This document shows, piece by piece, positions 39,290-51,632 of a stretch of DNA of 64,000 bases (positions are counted from its first letter, which is position 1; the number at the start of each line of letters is the position of its first letter). Source of the stretch: Planctomycetales bacterium ZRK34. Its GTDB lineage: Bacteria; Planctomycetota; Phycisphaerae; Phycisphaerales; Zrk34. Below the pieces are notes generated by a model, which saw nothing but the letters and a program-made list of their open reading frames with translations, ran no database searches and had not been told where the DNA came from. The DNA is taken from positions 4,027,850 through 4,091,849 of the forward strand of contig CP050848.1 in NCBI GenBank assembly GCA_014873095.1, written 5' to 3'. Both the position numbers and the translations under genes were made by a program.

Positions 39290-39320
39290 CATAGCCGGGT
39301 CGCTACGCGGCCCGGGTCAT
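39290..39320. repeat. GCCGGGTCGCTACGCGGCCCGG word repeat
   Basis: Short imperfect palindrome AGCCGGGTCGC/GCGGCCCGGGT around a few bases, in the gap before the small membrane protein. The same words occur twice, in both orientations, at 61640-61712. Confidence 0.55.
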
Positions 39321-39374
39321 CATCGCCCCGTAAAACGTCACGTTTTCAGCGATTTTTGCCCGATATGATTCAAG

Positions 39375-39512
39375 ATGCGTAAACGCACACGATGGATTCT
39401 GGCGGCTGTTCTGCTGGCTGTGCTGGCGATGGTGCTGGTGTGGCTGGACGTTCAGTACGCCGTGCGTAAGTCCGACGCCACGCTGCCGGCCGCCGGAGAA
39501 ACTTCGCCATGA
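39375..39512 (+). CDS. 45-residue single-pass membrane protein
   Basis: Small gene encoding 45 aa: a basic start (MRKRTRW), one hydrophobic helix (ILAAVLLAVLAMVLVW) and a short periplasmic tail that ends AAGETSP. Its TGA overlaps the ATG of the DUF4230 gene as ATGA, a strong sign that both are translated together. CAAGATG offers only a weak ribosome site. No family is recognised; it could be a membrane partner or a leader that couples translation of the next gene. Confidence 0.6.
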   Translation: MRKRTRWILAAVLLAVLAMVLVWLDVQYAVRKSDATLPAAGETSP

Positions 39513-40135
39513 TTGGACGTACGCTGCTGCTGTTGACGGTTTTGTTCGGCGCGGCCGCCGGAGGGTATTACCTGCGCGTGCGCACCACGCAGACGGCCGC
39601 GGCCGACCCGGTGCAGCATCGCTCGACAGCGCCGACGATCGAGCAGGTCCGTGAGCTGGCCTCGCTGGTCACGCTGGACGTGCCGATCAGCGATGTGCAT
39701 CTCAGCGAGTTGGCGGGCTTTACCGGCGGGTTGCAACTGGTCATGTCCGTCAAGGGCGATGTGCAGATCGCTACGGACCTTTCGGCAGCCCGGTTCGATC
39801 GCGTCAATGAAGACCTGCACACCGCCACGCTCGTGTTGCCCCGTCCCCAGCCCCAGCGCCCGCGACTCGATCATGAAAAGACCCGCGTGCTCGAGCTGAC
39901 GCGCAGCGGGATGTGGCGATGGATGCCGGGTGAGGCCGGTGAGTCGGCGCTGACCAATCGCGCCATGCTCGCGGCTCAGCGCGTGCTCGCCGAGACGGCA
40001 CAGCAGCCCGAACTCATCACGCAGGCTCGCGATCACACGAGGAAAATCATCTGCGGTTTCTTCGAGGCTTTGGGCTGGACGATCACGGTCCAGTGGGACG
40101 ACGCCGTGGCCGTCAGCGGCGCGACCGGGGGTTAA
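39509..40135 (+). CDS. DUF4230 family membrane-anchored protein
   Basis: 208 aa. N-terminal anchor (MIGRTLLLLTVLFGAAAGGYYL) followed by the DUF4230 domain: IEQVRELASLVTLDVPISDVH at the start, a middle GDVQIATDLSAARFD, which is the family's conserved charge pattern, and LVLPRPQ. The C-terminal helical part (ALTNRAMLAAQRVLAE...FFEALGWTITVQW) closes the domain. Function unknown; DUF4230 proteins are widespread exported proteins. It sits between a 45-residue membrane protein (ATGA overlap) and a DUF456 protein 8 bases downstream, so the three form one translational unit. Confidence 0.83.
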   Translation: MIGRTLLLLTVLFGAAAGGYYLRVRTTQTAAADPVQHRSTAPTIEQVRELASLVTLDVPISDVHLSELAGFTGGLQLVMSVKGDVQIATDLSAARFDRVNEDLHTATLVLPRPQPQRPRLDHEKTRVLELTRSGMWRWMPGEAGESALTNRAMLAAQRVLAETAQQPELITQARDHTRKIICGFFEALGWTITVQWDDAVAVSGATGG

Positions 40136-40143
40136 CACGACAC

Positions 40144-40647
40144 ATGGTGTTTGTCTACGCAACGCTGCTGACGCTGGTCAACGTGGTGTGGCTCTTTCTG
40201 ACGATTCTGAGCCTGCCGGGCAACTGGTTGATGGTGCTCGGGGCGGCGGGACTGGCGTGGTGGTCGCCGGGGATGTTCTCGATGGGCACCCTGATCGCCA
40301 TCGCGGCGCTGGCCTTGCTCGGCGAACTGCTGGAATTTCTGCTCGGCGCGGCCGGGGCGAAAAAGGGCGGCGGGTCCAAGTGGGGCGCGCTGGGGGCGAT
40401 CCTCGGAGCCGTCGTCGGCGGACTCATCGGCACCGGCTTTTTACCGATCATCGGCACAATTGCCGGGGCCTGCGCCGGTGCTTTCGCCGGGGCGCTCGGG
40501 CTCGAAATCATCACCGGCAAAAAGCTCGTCGAGTCGATGAAGATCGGCAAGGGAGCGGCGGTCGGACGCTTCTGGGGAACCATCGCCAAGCTTACCGTCG
40601 GTGTGGCGATCTTCCTGATCAGCGCGGTTGCGGCGTTTGTTCCGTGA
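40144..40647 (+). CDS. DUF456 family membrane protein
   Basis: 167 aa, four to five hydrophobic segments. The N-terminal LSLPGNWLMVLGAAGLAWW and the glycine-rich GAKKGGGSKWGALGAILGAVVGGLIGTGF followed by PIIGTIAGACAGAFAGAL are the DUF456 signature (a possible glycine-zipper membrane domain). Start at ATG 40144, after ACACGACAC; an in-frame start further upstream lies inside the DUF4230 gene. Its last 29 bases overlap the 3' end of the convergent glycosidase-like gene. Function unknown. Confidence 0.85.
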   Translation: MVFVYATLLTLVNVVWLFLTILSLPGNWLMVLGAAGLAWWSPGMFSMGTLIAIAALALLGELLEFLLGAAGAKKGGGSKWGALGAILGAVVGGLIGTGFLPIIGTIAGACAGAFAGALGLEIITGKKLVESMKIGKGAAVGRFWGTIAKLTVGVAIFLISAVAAFVP

Positions 40648-41733
40648 GATAGTTGTGCAGAATCGACCAGGCGATCGATCGTGATCCGTCGGGGCGAATC
40701 AACCAGAAGCCGCGGCAGTCATCGTTGGCGTCGACCGGTTCGCGGATCGGCTCGTTGCAGTAGACCTGCCAGTACACGATGTATGGACAGCCCCAGTCCA
40801 TCGCCGTGTCGATCGCGCCGGTGATCACCCGCTGCATCTTCTCCGCCGTCACCTTGTTTTCCGGCAGGCCGAACTCGCCGAGGTACACGTTGCGGGCGCC
40901 GAAGGGCTCACGATCCGGCGCATGCTCGGCAATGTAATCCAGCGCGCGGCGCAACAGGGCGGGGTCCTGCTGCGTGTCGTAGCTTGAGTATGACACCAGG
41001 TCGAGCGTCACCTTCGGCAGCACACGATTGGTTACGCACGGCCGCTCGTCGATCATGCCGATCTTTACGAGGTTCACCTCGGTTGCGCAGAACACACGCA
41101 CATCCGTGTCGGCGACTTGGGCTCGCGCCTGATCGACGCCGGCTTGTCGCGCGGCAAGCCATGCCGCCATGCGGTCGAAGCGCTCGGCGGGCGGGTCGAC
41201 GGCCTTGTCCTTGAGGCCGGCCCGGACGGACCAGTCACCTTCCCAGTGTTGAATCACGAACGTCTTGCCCGTGCCCCGGTACGTCGTCAGCAGATGACGC
41301 GCCAGCTCGTAAATCGCCTGTTTTTCCGCGTGTTTCTGCTCGTTGGTGAGCTTGTAGACCCAGTAGTTCGCACTGACGCCGGGGCGATAGACCGTCAGAA
41401 TGTACGTGGTGAACGGTTTATCAAACACCGCGCGATACGGCTTCGTCTGCGCCAACTCGACGAGCGTATCGACATTGGGCCAGTCAGTATTAAACGGGTA
41501 ATACCTGGACGGCGGCTTGGTGGGATCAAGCGACAGGTAGATTTTGATGACGCGCGAACCGAGCGTCAGAATCTGATCGGCGCCTTCGTTGAGGAAGTCG
41601 TCATTGGTCAGGTGATAGCGACCGGCGACGTGCGTGACGCCGAGGCGATCGGGCAGGGGGAGGGGGGATTCGGCGAAGGTCATCACGCCGGTCAAAAGCG
41701 TCAGCAGGCAGGCCGCGATGACGCCGAACCGGG

Positions 41734-41737
<4 letters not shown>
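40619..41737 (-). CDS. Exported glycoside hydrolase-like TIM-barrel protein
   Basis: 372 aa with a signal peptide ([19 protein letters not shown]). Motifs suggest a (beta/alpha)8 glycosidase-like fold: VIQHWEGDW around residue 170 could hold the acid/base Glu, [10 protein letters not shown] near 290 a nucleophile Glu, and [11 protein letters not shown] a late aromatic strand. I could not place it in a numbered GH family. Its start overlaps the carB stop (ATGA), a surprising coupling of an exported protein with pyrimidine/arginine synthesis. The 3' end overlaps the convergent DUF456 gene by 29 bases. Confidence 0.6.
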
Positions 41738-45222
<3,485 letters not shown>

Positions 45223-45330
45223 GGTTTATCCGGGATTCAGTGGGTTGGAGCGATTCCCGCAAAAGATATCCGGTGTGGCGGTATGAGGCAAACGTTGAGA
45301 ATGACAAATAACCGCCCCGCGAATGTCGTA

Positions 45331-45458
45331 AATGACCAAATCCCAATGGCCAATGCCCAGGGAAATGTTCAAATGCCCAATGGTGTACGGCTAACGGGCA
45401 TTCGACATTCATGCCTTGGGCATTCCCTTGAGCATTGGGGCTTGGTCATTGGTCATTT
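45331..45458. repeat. ATGACCAA/TTGGTCAT inverted word repeat
   Basis: Fills the divergent gap between carB and the HAD hydrolase. Left arm AAATGACCAAATCCCAATGG with CCAATGCCCAGGGAAATG; right arm CATGCCTTGGGCATTCCC and CATTGGGGCTTGGTCATTGG. The innermost part (ATGTTCAAATGCCC... CGGGCATTCGACATTC) continues the palindrome, so the arms pair over most of their length. Longest member of the family in the window. Confidence 0.75.
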
Positions 45459-45512
45459 CTCCCATCAGTTGGTCTACAATGCGGTCCCATTTCGCCGATA
45501 CGAAAGAAGCCC

Positions 45513-46367
45513 ATGGATCAACCGGAAACAACCCAATTCCACGCCCCGGATATTCGCCTGGTGGCGCTGGATCTCGACGGCACGCTGCTGACCGGCGATA
45601 AGCAACTGCCAGCCGCCACGCAGCGTGTGATCGCCCGCTGTGTCGAATGCGGCGTCAAGGTCGTGCTTGCCTCGGCCCGCCCGCCGAGGTCCGTCCGCCC
45701 CGTGTACAACCTGCTGAACCTTGACACGCTCTCGGTCCACTACAACGGCGCTCTGATCAGCGACCTGCGCACCAATCGCTACTGGTGCCACATGCCGCTG
45801 CCGGCCGATCTGGTCCGTGATGTGATCGCCACCGCCCGCCGCATCGACCCGCACTGTCTGATCAGCGTCGAGATTCTCGACAAGTGGTACACCGACCGTT
45901 TCGATGAAGAAAAGGCCGGCGAAAACGGCCGCCTGAATCCACCGGCGATGGTCGGCCCGTTCGACGCTTTCGTGACGGCCCCCGTGACCAAGCTGATGCT
46001 GCTGGATGAGCCGAAACGTCTGCGGCCGGTGCGCGAGGCGATCAACGCCCTGTATGCCGGGCAGATGGCGATGGCTGTCAGCGATGATTACCTGATTCAG
46101 CTGATGCACCCGCAGGCGGACAAGTCCACAGCCCTGATGAAAGTCGCCGAGCAGTACGGCGTCAGCAGTGAGCAGGTGATGGCGGTCGGCGATGCGCCCA
46201 ACGATTGCGGGATGCTCCGCTGGGCGGGGCTCGGCGTGGCGGTCGCCAACGCATGGGTTGAGGTGCTGGACTCAGCGGACGTGGTGGTGCCGCCCAACGA
46301 TGTCGGCGGGGTGGCCTATGCGATTCAGCGCTACGTGCTGGATGTGAAGGATCAGACGCCGGCTTGA
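45513..46367 (+). CDS. HAD-superfamily phosphatase, Cof type (IIB cap)
   Basis: 284 aa, start at ATG 45513; the frame is open further upstream but that part is repeat DNA. Motif I LDLDGTLLTGDKQLP (near 26), motif II LASARP, motif III Lys in QADKSTAL and motif IV VGDAPNDCGMLRWAG are complete, with a C2B cap between. The HPQADKSTAL line is typical of Cof-type phosphatases acting on sugar phosphates or FMN-like molecules. Substrate unknown. It is convergent with the PilZ gene. Confidence 0.93.
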   Translation: MDQPETTQFHAPDIRLVALDLDGTLLTGDKQLPAATQRVIARCVECGVKVVLASARPPRSVRPVYNLLNLDTLSVHYNGALISDLRTNRYWCHMPLPADLVRDVIATARRIDPHCLISVEILDKWYTDRFDEEKAGENGRLNPPAMVGPFDAFVTAPVTKLMLLDEPKRLRPVREAINALYAGQMAMAVSDDYLIQLMHPQADKSTALMKVAEQYGVSSEQVMAVGDAPNDCGMLRWAGLGVAVANAWVEVLDSADVVVPPNDVGGVAYAIQRYVLDVKDQTPA

Positions 46368-46397
46368 GTCGCAACGCGGCGGCCCGGCTCGCGGATG

Positions 46398-47402
46398 TCA
46401 ACTCAGCCGTTGGGTGAATCGATCCCATAACTGCTTCACATAATCGCGCATGCGAGACAGCATCGCCTGCATCACGCCCTGCACCTGTACGGACTCGGCC
46501 GCCTTGGCGTTCTCTGCGGGCTGTTTCTGTTTTTCGCTCGCATCGGGGGATGATTCGGAGGTGTCATCCGCCGGGGTAGTTTCGAAAGTTTCCAGCGCGT
46601 TGATGAAATTGTCACCGGTCAACGGACGCGTCAGCACCGCCGAAGCGCCGGCATCGCGGAGCTTCTGCAGGTCGGTTGCATCGTCGTTGTCGTGCAGCAC
46701 AAGGATCGGGCCGGTGAACTCAGCTTCACGCAGTGCGGTGATCGCCAAGGCGGAGGTGTCGAGGCCGCCGCTGAGATCAACGAGCACCATCTCCGCAGCG
46801 TGATCTTGCAGTTGGACGAGGGCCTGTTCGGCAGTGGCGACGATTTGCGTGGTCAGGCCCATGCCGGCCATCGGCGCGGCGGTGTGATGCGCCTGGTCAC
46901 TGTCGCAAAGGTACATCAGCCGGCCGTCAACGCTCGGCAGCGGAATACTCAGCCGCGCATCGTCGGTCGGATTCGTCTTCGGCGGAAGGTAGTCATCAAG
47001 CACGATCGGTGCATCGAACGACACGCCGATTTCATGCACGCGGCCGCAAATCCACTGGCACCGCGCAACCGCGCCCAACACACTGATCAACTTGCCGTCC
47101 TGCGCGCGGAGCCAGACGTTGCACTCGGTGCCGTCGTGCAGGAACGAGCCGTGCAGAAAACCGATGCCGCGACTGGACAGATTGCGCGGCTGCACGAGGA
47201 AGTTGGAGTTCGTTCCGCCGGGGTGATACACCTCAACGATCAGCCCCTGCACCGAATCAAACTCGAAGCGAGGCTCCTGCCGAGCTTCATGGTTGGGTTG
47301 CACCCGCCCCCGACGACGCAACTGCTGATGCAGATCGCGCTGTTGGGAGCGAGTCAGGCGCAATGTATCCAGTGCCGATGCGTGCTGCGAGTCGAAGCGC
47401 AT
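46398..47402 (-). CDS. PilZ domain protein with degenerate receiver domain
   Basis: 334 aa. ATG 47402 is chosen because GAGG stands eight bases before it; a second ATG two codons earlier is too close. Residues about 40-150 form a PilZ domain (EARQEPRFEFDS, then LSSRGIGFLHGSFL with the S-x-x-G core), the c-di-GMP sensor fold. A receiver-like domain follows at about 160-275 (LMYLCDSDQ, VLVDLSGGLDT, DAGASAVLTRPLTGD): the putative phospho-Asp is present but the usual Lys before Pro is Arg. A Ser/Asp/Glu-rich linker and a C-terminal helix end the protein. A c-di-GMP-tuned regulator of surface motility is plausible but inferred. Confidence 0.75.
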   Translation of the reverse strand: MRFDSQHASALDTLRLTRSQQRDLHQQLRRRGRVQPNHEARQEPRFEFDSVQGLIVEVYHPGGTNSNFLVQPRNLSSRGIGFLHGSFLHDGTECNVWLRAQDGKLISVLGAVARCQWICGRVHEIGVSFDAPIVLDDYLPPKTNPTDDARLSIPLPSVDGRLMYLCDSDQAHHTAAPMAGMGLTTQIVATAEQALVQLQDHAAEMVLVDLSGGLDTSALAITALREAEFTGPILVLHDNDDATDLQKLRDAGASAVLTRPLTGDNFINALETFETTPADDTSESSPDASEKQKQPAENAKAAESVQVQGVMQAMLSRMRDYVKQLWDRFTQRLS

Positions 47403-47635
47403 ACCCATATCCTCAAATCATTCTTGATGGTGCTGTAGGCTGGTATCGGCTGATTCTTCGGGGGAGTTTGTAGGCGTTTGCCTCAAAGTCGCTAGGGGCT
47501 CAAAGGGAAATTCCATCGGGCGGTCATGGCTCCGGCGGCTAGAAGTTTTCGGCATAACCGGCTAAAATGGGCCTCTTCAAGCCGCCGCAGACAGACCGCC
47601 GCGTCGGCGCAACGTTAATACAGGGCTAGTGTTGC

Positions 47636-48898
47636 ATGATTCAGCGTCGTAAGACCAGACAAGTCACCGTCGGCGATGAGCGCGTCGGAACCGTCCGTAT
47701 CGGCGGCGATGCGCCCGTAGCTGTGCAGACCATGACCAGTGGTTACACCCATGCCGTGGACACCTGCGTGGCGGAAATTCACAAACTCACCGCCGCCGGC
47801 GCCGACCTTGTGCGCGTCGCCGTCCCCGAGCGCAAGGACACCGAAGCCCTCAAGGAAATCATCCCGCAGGTGCAGGTGCCGATCGTCGCCGACGTGCACT
47901 TCCACTTCCAGCGCGCCCTCGAAGCCATCGAGGCCGGTGTCCACAAGATCCGCTTGAACCCCGGCAACATCTCCGATCGCAACCAGGTCACCGAGGTCAT
48001 CAACGCTTGCAAAGAACGTAAGCTCCCGATCCGCATCGGCGTCAACGAAGGCTCCATCATCGAGCGCAAGGACAAGCAAAAGCGCATGAAGGAACTCGGC
48101 GGTGTCTTCTCCAACCAGAAGCACGGCCACTTCCTCGCAATCATGATCACCAAGCTCGAGGAATACCTCGACATCTTCTACGACAACGATTTCTACGACG
48201 TCGTCATCAGCGCCAAGAGCCCCGACCCCACGCTGGTCATCGACGCCTACATGGAAATCTCCAAGCGCTTCGATCACCCGCTGCACTTGGGCGTCACCCA
48301 CGCCGGGCCGCGCGAGACGGCGATGATCCGTTCCTGCGTGCCGCTGGGTCACCTGCTGGCCTCCGGCGTTGGCGACACCGTCCGCATCAGCTATGCCAGC
48401 GATCCGAAGTTCGAAGTCGAAGACGCACTGGAGATGCTCTACTGCCTCGGCCTGCGCGAGCGCAAGGGCGTCGACCTGATCGCGTGTCCGACCTGCGGGC
48501 GCATCCAGGTTGATCTTTACACGCTGGTGCAGGACGTGCGCAGCAAGCTGGCCGAAGCGATCGAACTGCCGATCAAGGTCGCCGTCATGGGCTGCATCGT
48601 CAACGGCCCGGGTGAAGCCGAGGGCGCCGATGTGGCGATCTTCGCCGGCGACCGCCGCGGGATCATCTACGTGCAGGGCGAGCGCGTGGCGAATGTCCCC
48701 GAAGAACAGATTCTCGAAACGCTGCTGGCCGAGTGCAAGAAGTTCGAAGCCAAGGTCAAATCCGGCGAAGCCAAACTCGGCGAAAAGATCGTCGAAATCG
48801 CCCCGCCGGATCCGATCGGTGAGCTGGGCTCCGGTTTCGACAAGATCGCTTCCGGGCAGGTCGATAAGCTCACGGACCTGACCGTCGGCGGCGAATGA
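47636..48898 (+). CDS. ispG: 4-hydroxy-3-methylbut-2-enyl diphosphate synthase
   Basis: Iron-sulfur enzyme of the MEP isoprenoid pathway. 420 aa, compact bacterial form without the plant-type insert. The N-terminal TIM barrel starts VRIGGDAPVAVQTMTSGYT; cluster ligands are Cys284 and Cys287 in ACPTCGR, Cys320 in MGCIVNGPGEAEGADV with the following Glu. Start ATG at 47636 after GTTGC; GGCTAAAATGGG about 75 bases upstream may be its -10 region. It is flanked by unrelated genes. Confidence 0.96.
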   Translation: MIQRRKTRQVTVGDERVGTVRIGGDAPVAVQTMTSGYTHAVDTCVAEIHKLTAAGADLVRVAVPERKDTEALKEIIPQVQVPIVADVHFHFQRALEAIEAGVHKIRLNPGNISDRNQVTEVINACKERKLPIRIGVNEGSIIERKDKQKRMKELGGVFSNQKHGHFLAIMITKLEEYLDIFYDNDFYDVVISAKSPDPTLVIDAYMEISKRFDHPLHLGVTHAGPRETAMIRSCVPLGHLLASGVGDTVRISYASDPKFEVEDALEMLYCLGLRERKGVDLIACPTCGRIQVDLYTLVQDVRSKLAEAIELPIKVAVMGCIVNGPGEAEGADVAIFAGDRRGIIYVQGERVANVPEEQILETLLAECKKFEAKVKSGEAKLGEKIVEIAPPDPIGELGSGFDKIASGQVDKLTDLTVGGE

Positions 48899-49089
48899 AC
48901 CCAGCCATGCCGGGCGTTGGGCGGCTCGGTGAGCGGGGGTTTTCCGTAAATTTCCGTTGAAATATGTGTGTCGGGCGTGTATTTTAATGATTCACGTTAC
49001 GGAGACGGTTTGCGCTGAGGCAGGCTACGCCGAGTATTTGGGGCGTTGTCACAGCGGACGTCGGGAATGTCACAGAAATGGAGTGAGCT

Positions 49090-50046
49090 ATGTCCTCACA
49101 GATGCCGGGTTTGAGAGTGGGCCTTGCGATCATTGTCGGAGTTCTGACTTGCGCAGCCGCGCGGGCGGCGGTGATTATCGACAACGACGACGGCGCCCCG
49201 ACCGCGGTCACCAGCGGCAGCTGGTCGACCAGCAGCGCGACCGGCGGCTATTACGGTTCCAACTATTACCACGACAACAACACGCAGGACGGCTCAAAAA
49301 GCATCACCTACACGCCGACGCTGACTGAGACGCGGGTTTATACCGTCACTGCCCGATGGACCGGCGGCGGCAATCGCGCCACCAACGCCCCGTATGTGAT
49401 CAACCACGCCGGTGGATCAACCACCGTCTACGTCGACCAGCGCACCGGCGGCGGCACGTTCAACGTGCTGGGCAACTACACTTTTAATGCCGGCACCTCC
49501 GGCAACGTCGTGCTCAGCAACACCGGCACCGACGGCTACGTCATTGCCGACGCGGTCTCGTTCGATCCGCTTTTTGTGGTCGTCGACAATCCCCAGGCGT
49601 CGCTCGTCGGCTCGTGGATCACCAGTTCGGCGAATTCAGGGTATGTCGGCTCCAACTACATTCAAGACGGCAACACCGGCAAGGGCTCCAAGTCCGCGAC
49701 CTACACGCCGAACCTCCCGTACGCCGGCATATGGGAAGTGCTCATCAACTACACTTCCAACACGAACCGCGCCACCAATGTGCCGGTCGACATCAACTAC
49801 TTCGGCGGTTCGCACACCGCCACCGTCGACCAGACCACCGGCGGCGGAACCTGGCAGTCGCTGGGTTCATACACGTTCCGCGCGGGCACCGTCGGCAATA
49901 CCGTGATCCGCACCACGGACACCGACAACTACGTCATCGCCGATGCGTTTCAGTTCCGCCTGCTCTCGCTGGTGACAATCCCCGAACCGACCACCGCGGC
50001 ACTGTTCACGCTCTTCGGCGCGGGGCTGCTTCGTCGGCGACGTTAA
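49090..50046 (+). CDS. PEP-CTERM protein with two golvesin-like domains
   Basis: 318 aa exported protein. Signal peptide (LAIIVGVLTCAAARA), then two tandem repeats of about 125 residues (about 30-155 and 160-285) with matching blocks: GSWSTSSATGGYYGSNYY / GSWITSSANSGYVGSNYI, NRATNAPYVINHAGG / NRATNVPVDINYFGG, TVYVDQRTGGGTF / TATVDQTTGGGTW, DGYVIADAVSFD / DNYVIADAFQFR. These are golvesin C-terminal-like beta-sandwich modules, known as accessory domains of carbohydrate-active enzymes. The C-terminus IPEPTTAALFTLFGAGLLRRRR is an exosortase sorting signal. GGAG precedes the ATG. Divergent to the minus-strand module. Confidence 0.9.
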   Translation: MSSQMPGLRVGLAIIVGVLTCAAARAAVIIDNDDGAPTAVTSGSWSTSSATGGYYGSNYYHDNNTQDGSKSITYTPTLTETRVYTVTARWTGGGNRATNAPYVINHAGGSTTVYVDQRTGGGTFNVLGNYTFNAGTSGNVVLSNTGTDGYVIADAVSFDPLFVVVDNPQASLVGSWITSSANSGYVGSNYIQDGNTGKGSKSATYTPNLPYAGIWEVLINYTSNTNRATNVPVDINYFGGSHTATVDQTTGGGTWQSLGSYTFRAGTVGNTVIRTTDTDNYVIADAFQFRLLSLVTIPEPTTAALFTLFGAGLLRRRR

Positions 50047-50085
50047 GCAAGACACGGCATTTCAAGAGGGCTTGACTGGACGACT

Positions 50086-51582
50086 TCAGCGGTCGTTCCA
50101 GATCAGACGCACCTGCGCCTCGGGGCGATGCTGCTTCACCCACAACTTCAGAAGGCTCATGACCAGCGTGTCGGCACGGGTGATCGCTTCGTAGTGATCG
50201 TGCATCGTGCTGGCGCGCGGCAGGGCGCACGTGTCGTCGAAGAACATGTCGATGGATCGATCGGCGAAGTGGACCGCGCGGTCCATGTAGCGCTGATCGC
50301 CGGTGAGTTGATAGGCGCTGAGCATCAGTTCGGTGACATCACCCAGGGCCGCCGGGTAGATCGGATAATCCGTGCGCGGCTCGGTGGTCATGTAGCGATC
50401 CGCGGCGGCGAGGATCAGCGGGCGATAGCCGGCGTCTTTGACCTGCGCATCGCGGAGGATCAGCATGTTGGCGATCTTGGCGTCGGTCGATTCGCCGTAG
50501 CCGTCCGCCCACAGGTGTGCGAAAGGGTGATGGTCCTTGTTGCGCACATCGACTGCCTTCAGCGTGTCGACGTGGCTTTGGGTGACGAAGCCGCGTCCGT
50601 CGGGTTCAAGCTCGTGTGGCAGGGCGGTGTACACCCGATCGATGCCGCGGGCCATGTCATGCATCCGCCGTGCGACATCGTCCGGCATCCCGTCGGCGGC
50701 GTCCCACAGATCGATCGCCAGCGAGACCGTGCTCTGCGGCCAGAGCAGCTTGCCCTTGGAGCGGGGGTTGCCGATTTCCGCGGGAATGGCCCCGGTTTGG
50801 GTCGAGCGATGTCTTTCGTAAAACCCCATCAACACGTCGATGGCCTGCAGGAAGACCGGATCGCGGGTCTGTTTGTAGGCACGGGCCCAGGTGGCGATGT
50901 AAAACCCACCGTGGCGCGGATACTGGTTCTGACCGTGGGGGCCGTGTCTGGACCAGTCGGCGTGGCGGGAGAAGTCACCGGTCTGGTGGTCTTTGATCTG
51001 ATGATCCCACAGCCCGCGGGCGAAGCGTGCGGCGGCGTCGGGCGCCAGCTTGTACGTGCGATCCCACAGCACCCAGGGGCGGTAAAACTCGTGGGTGTTG
51101 CCGGCGTTTTTCTTGATCGTTCGCTCGGTGCGGAAGTCCCAGCCGATGTGTTCGCCCCAGGCCATCAGACCGGTCGCTGGCGATTGGGCGTGGTCGAAAA
51201 ACCATTTCAACGCGGCGTCGGCTTCGGCGGCATAACGCGGCTCGCCGGTCAGATCAGACAGGGCGTAGAGCACCTGATACAGGTTCTCATCGTGCATCGG
51301 ATTGGCGCCGCTGAGCATGCGGTCGTGCGGGCGGATGCCCCAGGCCTTGCGCGGCAGGGCGGCCAATTTTTCAAGCACCTCCGCCTCCGGCAGGCTCATG
51401 GTTTGACGATCCAACGTCACGGCGAACAGGGACGACGACTCCGAGCCGTAGTGGTCGCGGGCGTGCTCAATCATGGCATCGGCATACGCGCGGACGACGG
51501 CCAGGTAGTCATGTTTCGGCGCGGCGATCACCAGCGCGGGCGTCAGAAGCAGCGTGAGGGTAATACGTTTAAGGTGGAGCAT
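50086..51582 (-). CDS. Exported (alpha/alpha)-barrel carbohydrate-active enzyme, family unassigned
   Basis: 498 aa with signal peptide (RITLTLLLTPALVIA). Repeating helical hairpins (for example ENLYQVLYALSDLTGEPRYAAEADAAL, GGFYIATWARAYKQTRDPVFL and LMLSAYQLTGDQRYMDRAVHFADRSI) make a six-hairpin barrel as in many polysaccharide lyases and glycoside hydrolases. Conserved-looking acids and His include GEHIGWDF and HRSTQTG. I could not assign a PL or GH number; pectate or uronic acid lyase-type enzymes are the closest idea. Last gene of the sigma factor-headed minus-strand cluster. Confidence 0.6.
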   Translation of the reverse strand: MLHLKRITLTLLLTPALVIAAPKHDYLAVVRAYADAMIEHARDHYGSESSSLFAVTLDRQTMSLPEAEVLEKLAALPRKAWGIRPHDRMLSGANPMHDENLYQVLYALSDLTGEPRYAAEADAALKWFFDHAQSPATGLMAWGEHIGWDFRTERTIKKNAGNTHEFYRPWVLWDRTYKLAPDAAARFARGLWDHQIKDHQTGDFSRHADWSRHGPHGQNQYPRHGGFYIATWARAYKQTRDPVFLQAIDVLMGFYERHRSTQTGAIPAEIGNPRSKGKLLWPQSTVSLAIDLWDAADGMPDDVARRMHDMARGIDRVYTALPHELEPDGRGFVTQSHVDTLKAVDVRNKDHHPFAHLWADGYGESTDAKIANMLILRDAQVKDAGYRPLILAAADRYMTTEPRTDYPIYPAALGDVTELMLSAYQLTGDQRYMDRAVHFADRSIDMFFDDTCALPRASTMHDHYEAITRADTLVMSLLKLWVKQHRPEAQVRLIWNDR

Positions 51583-51632
51583 GCGCTGTTCAGAAGTTTG
51601 TCGGTCAAGCCGTTCGTGTGAAGGCAGTCGGG

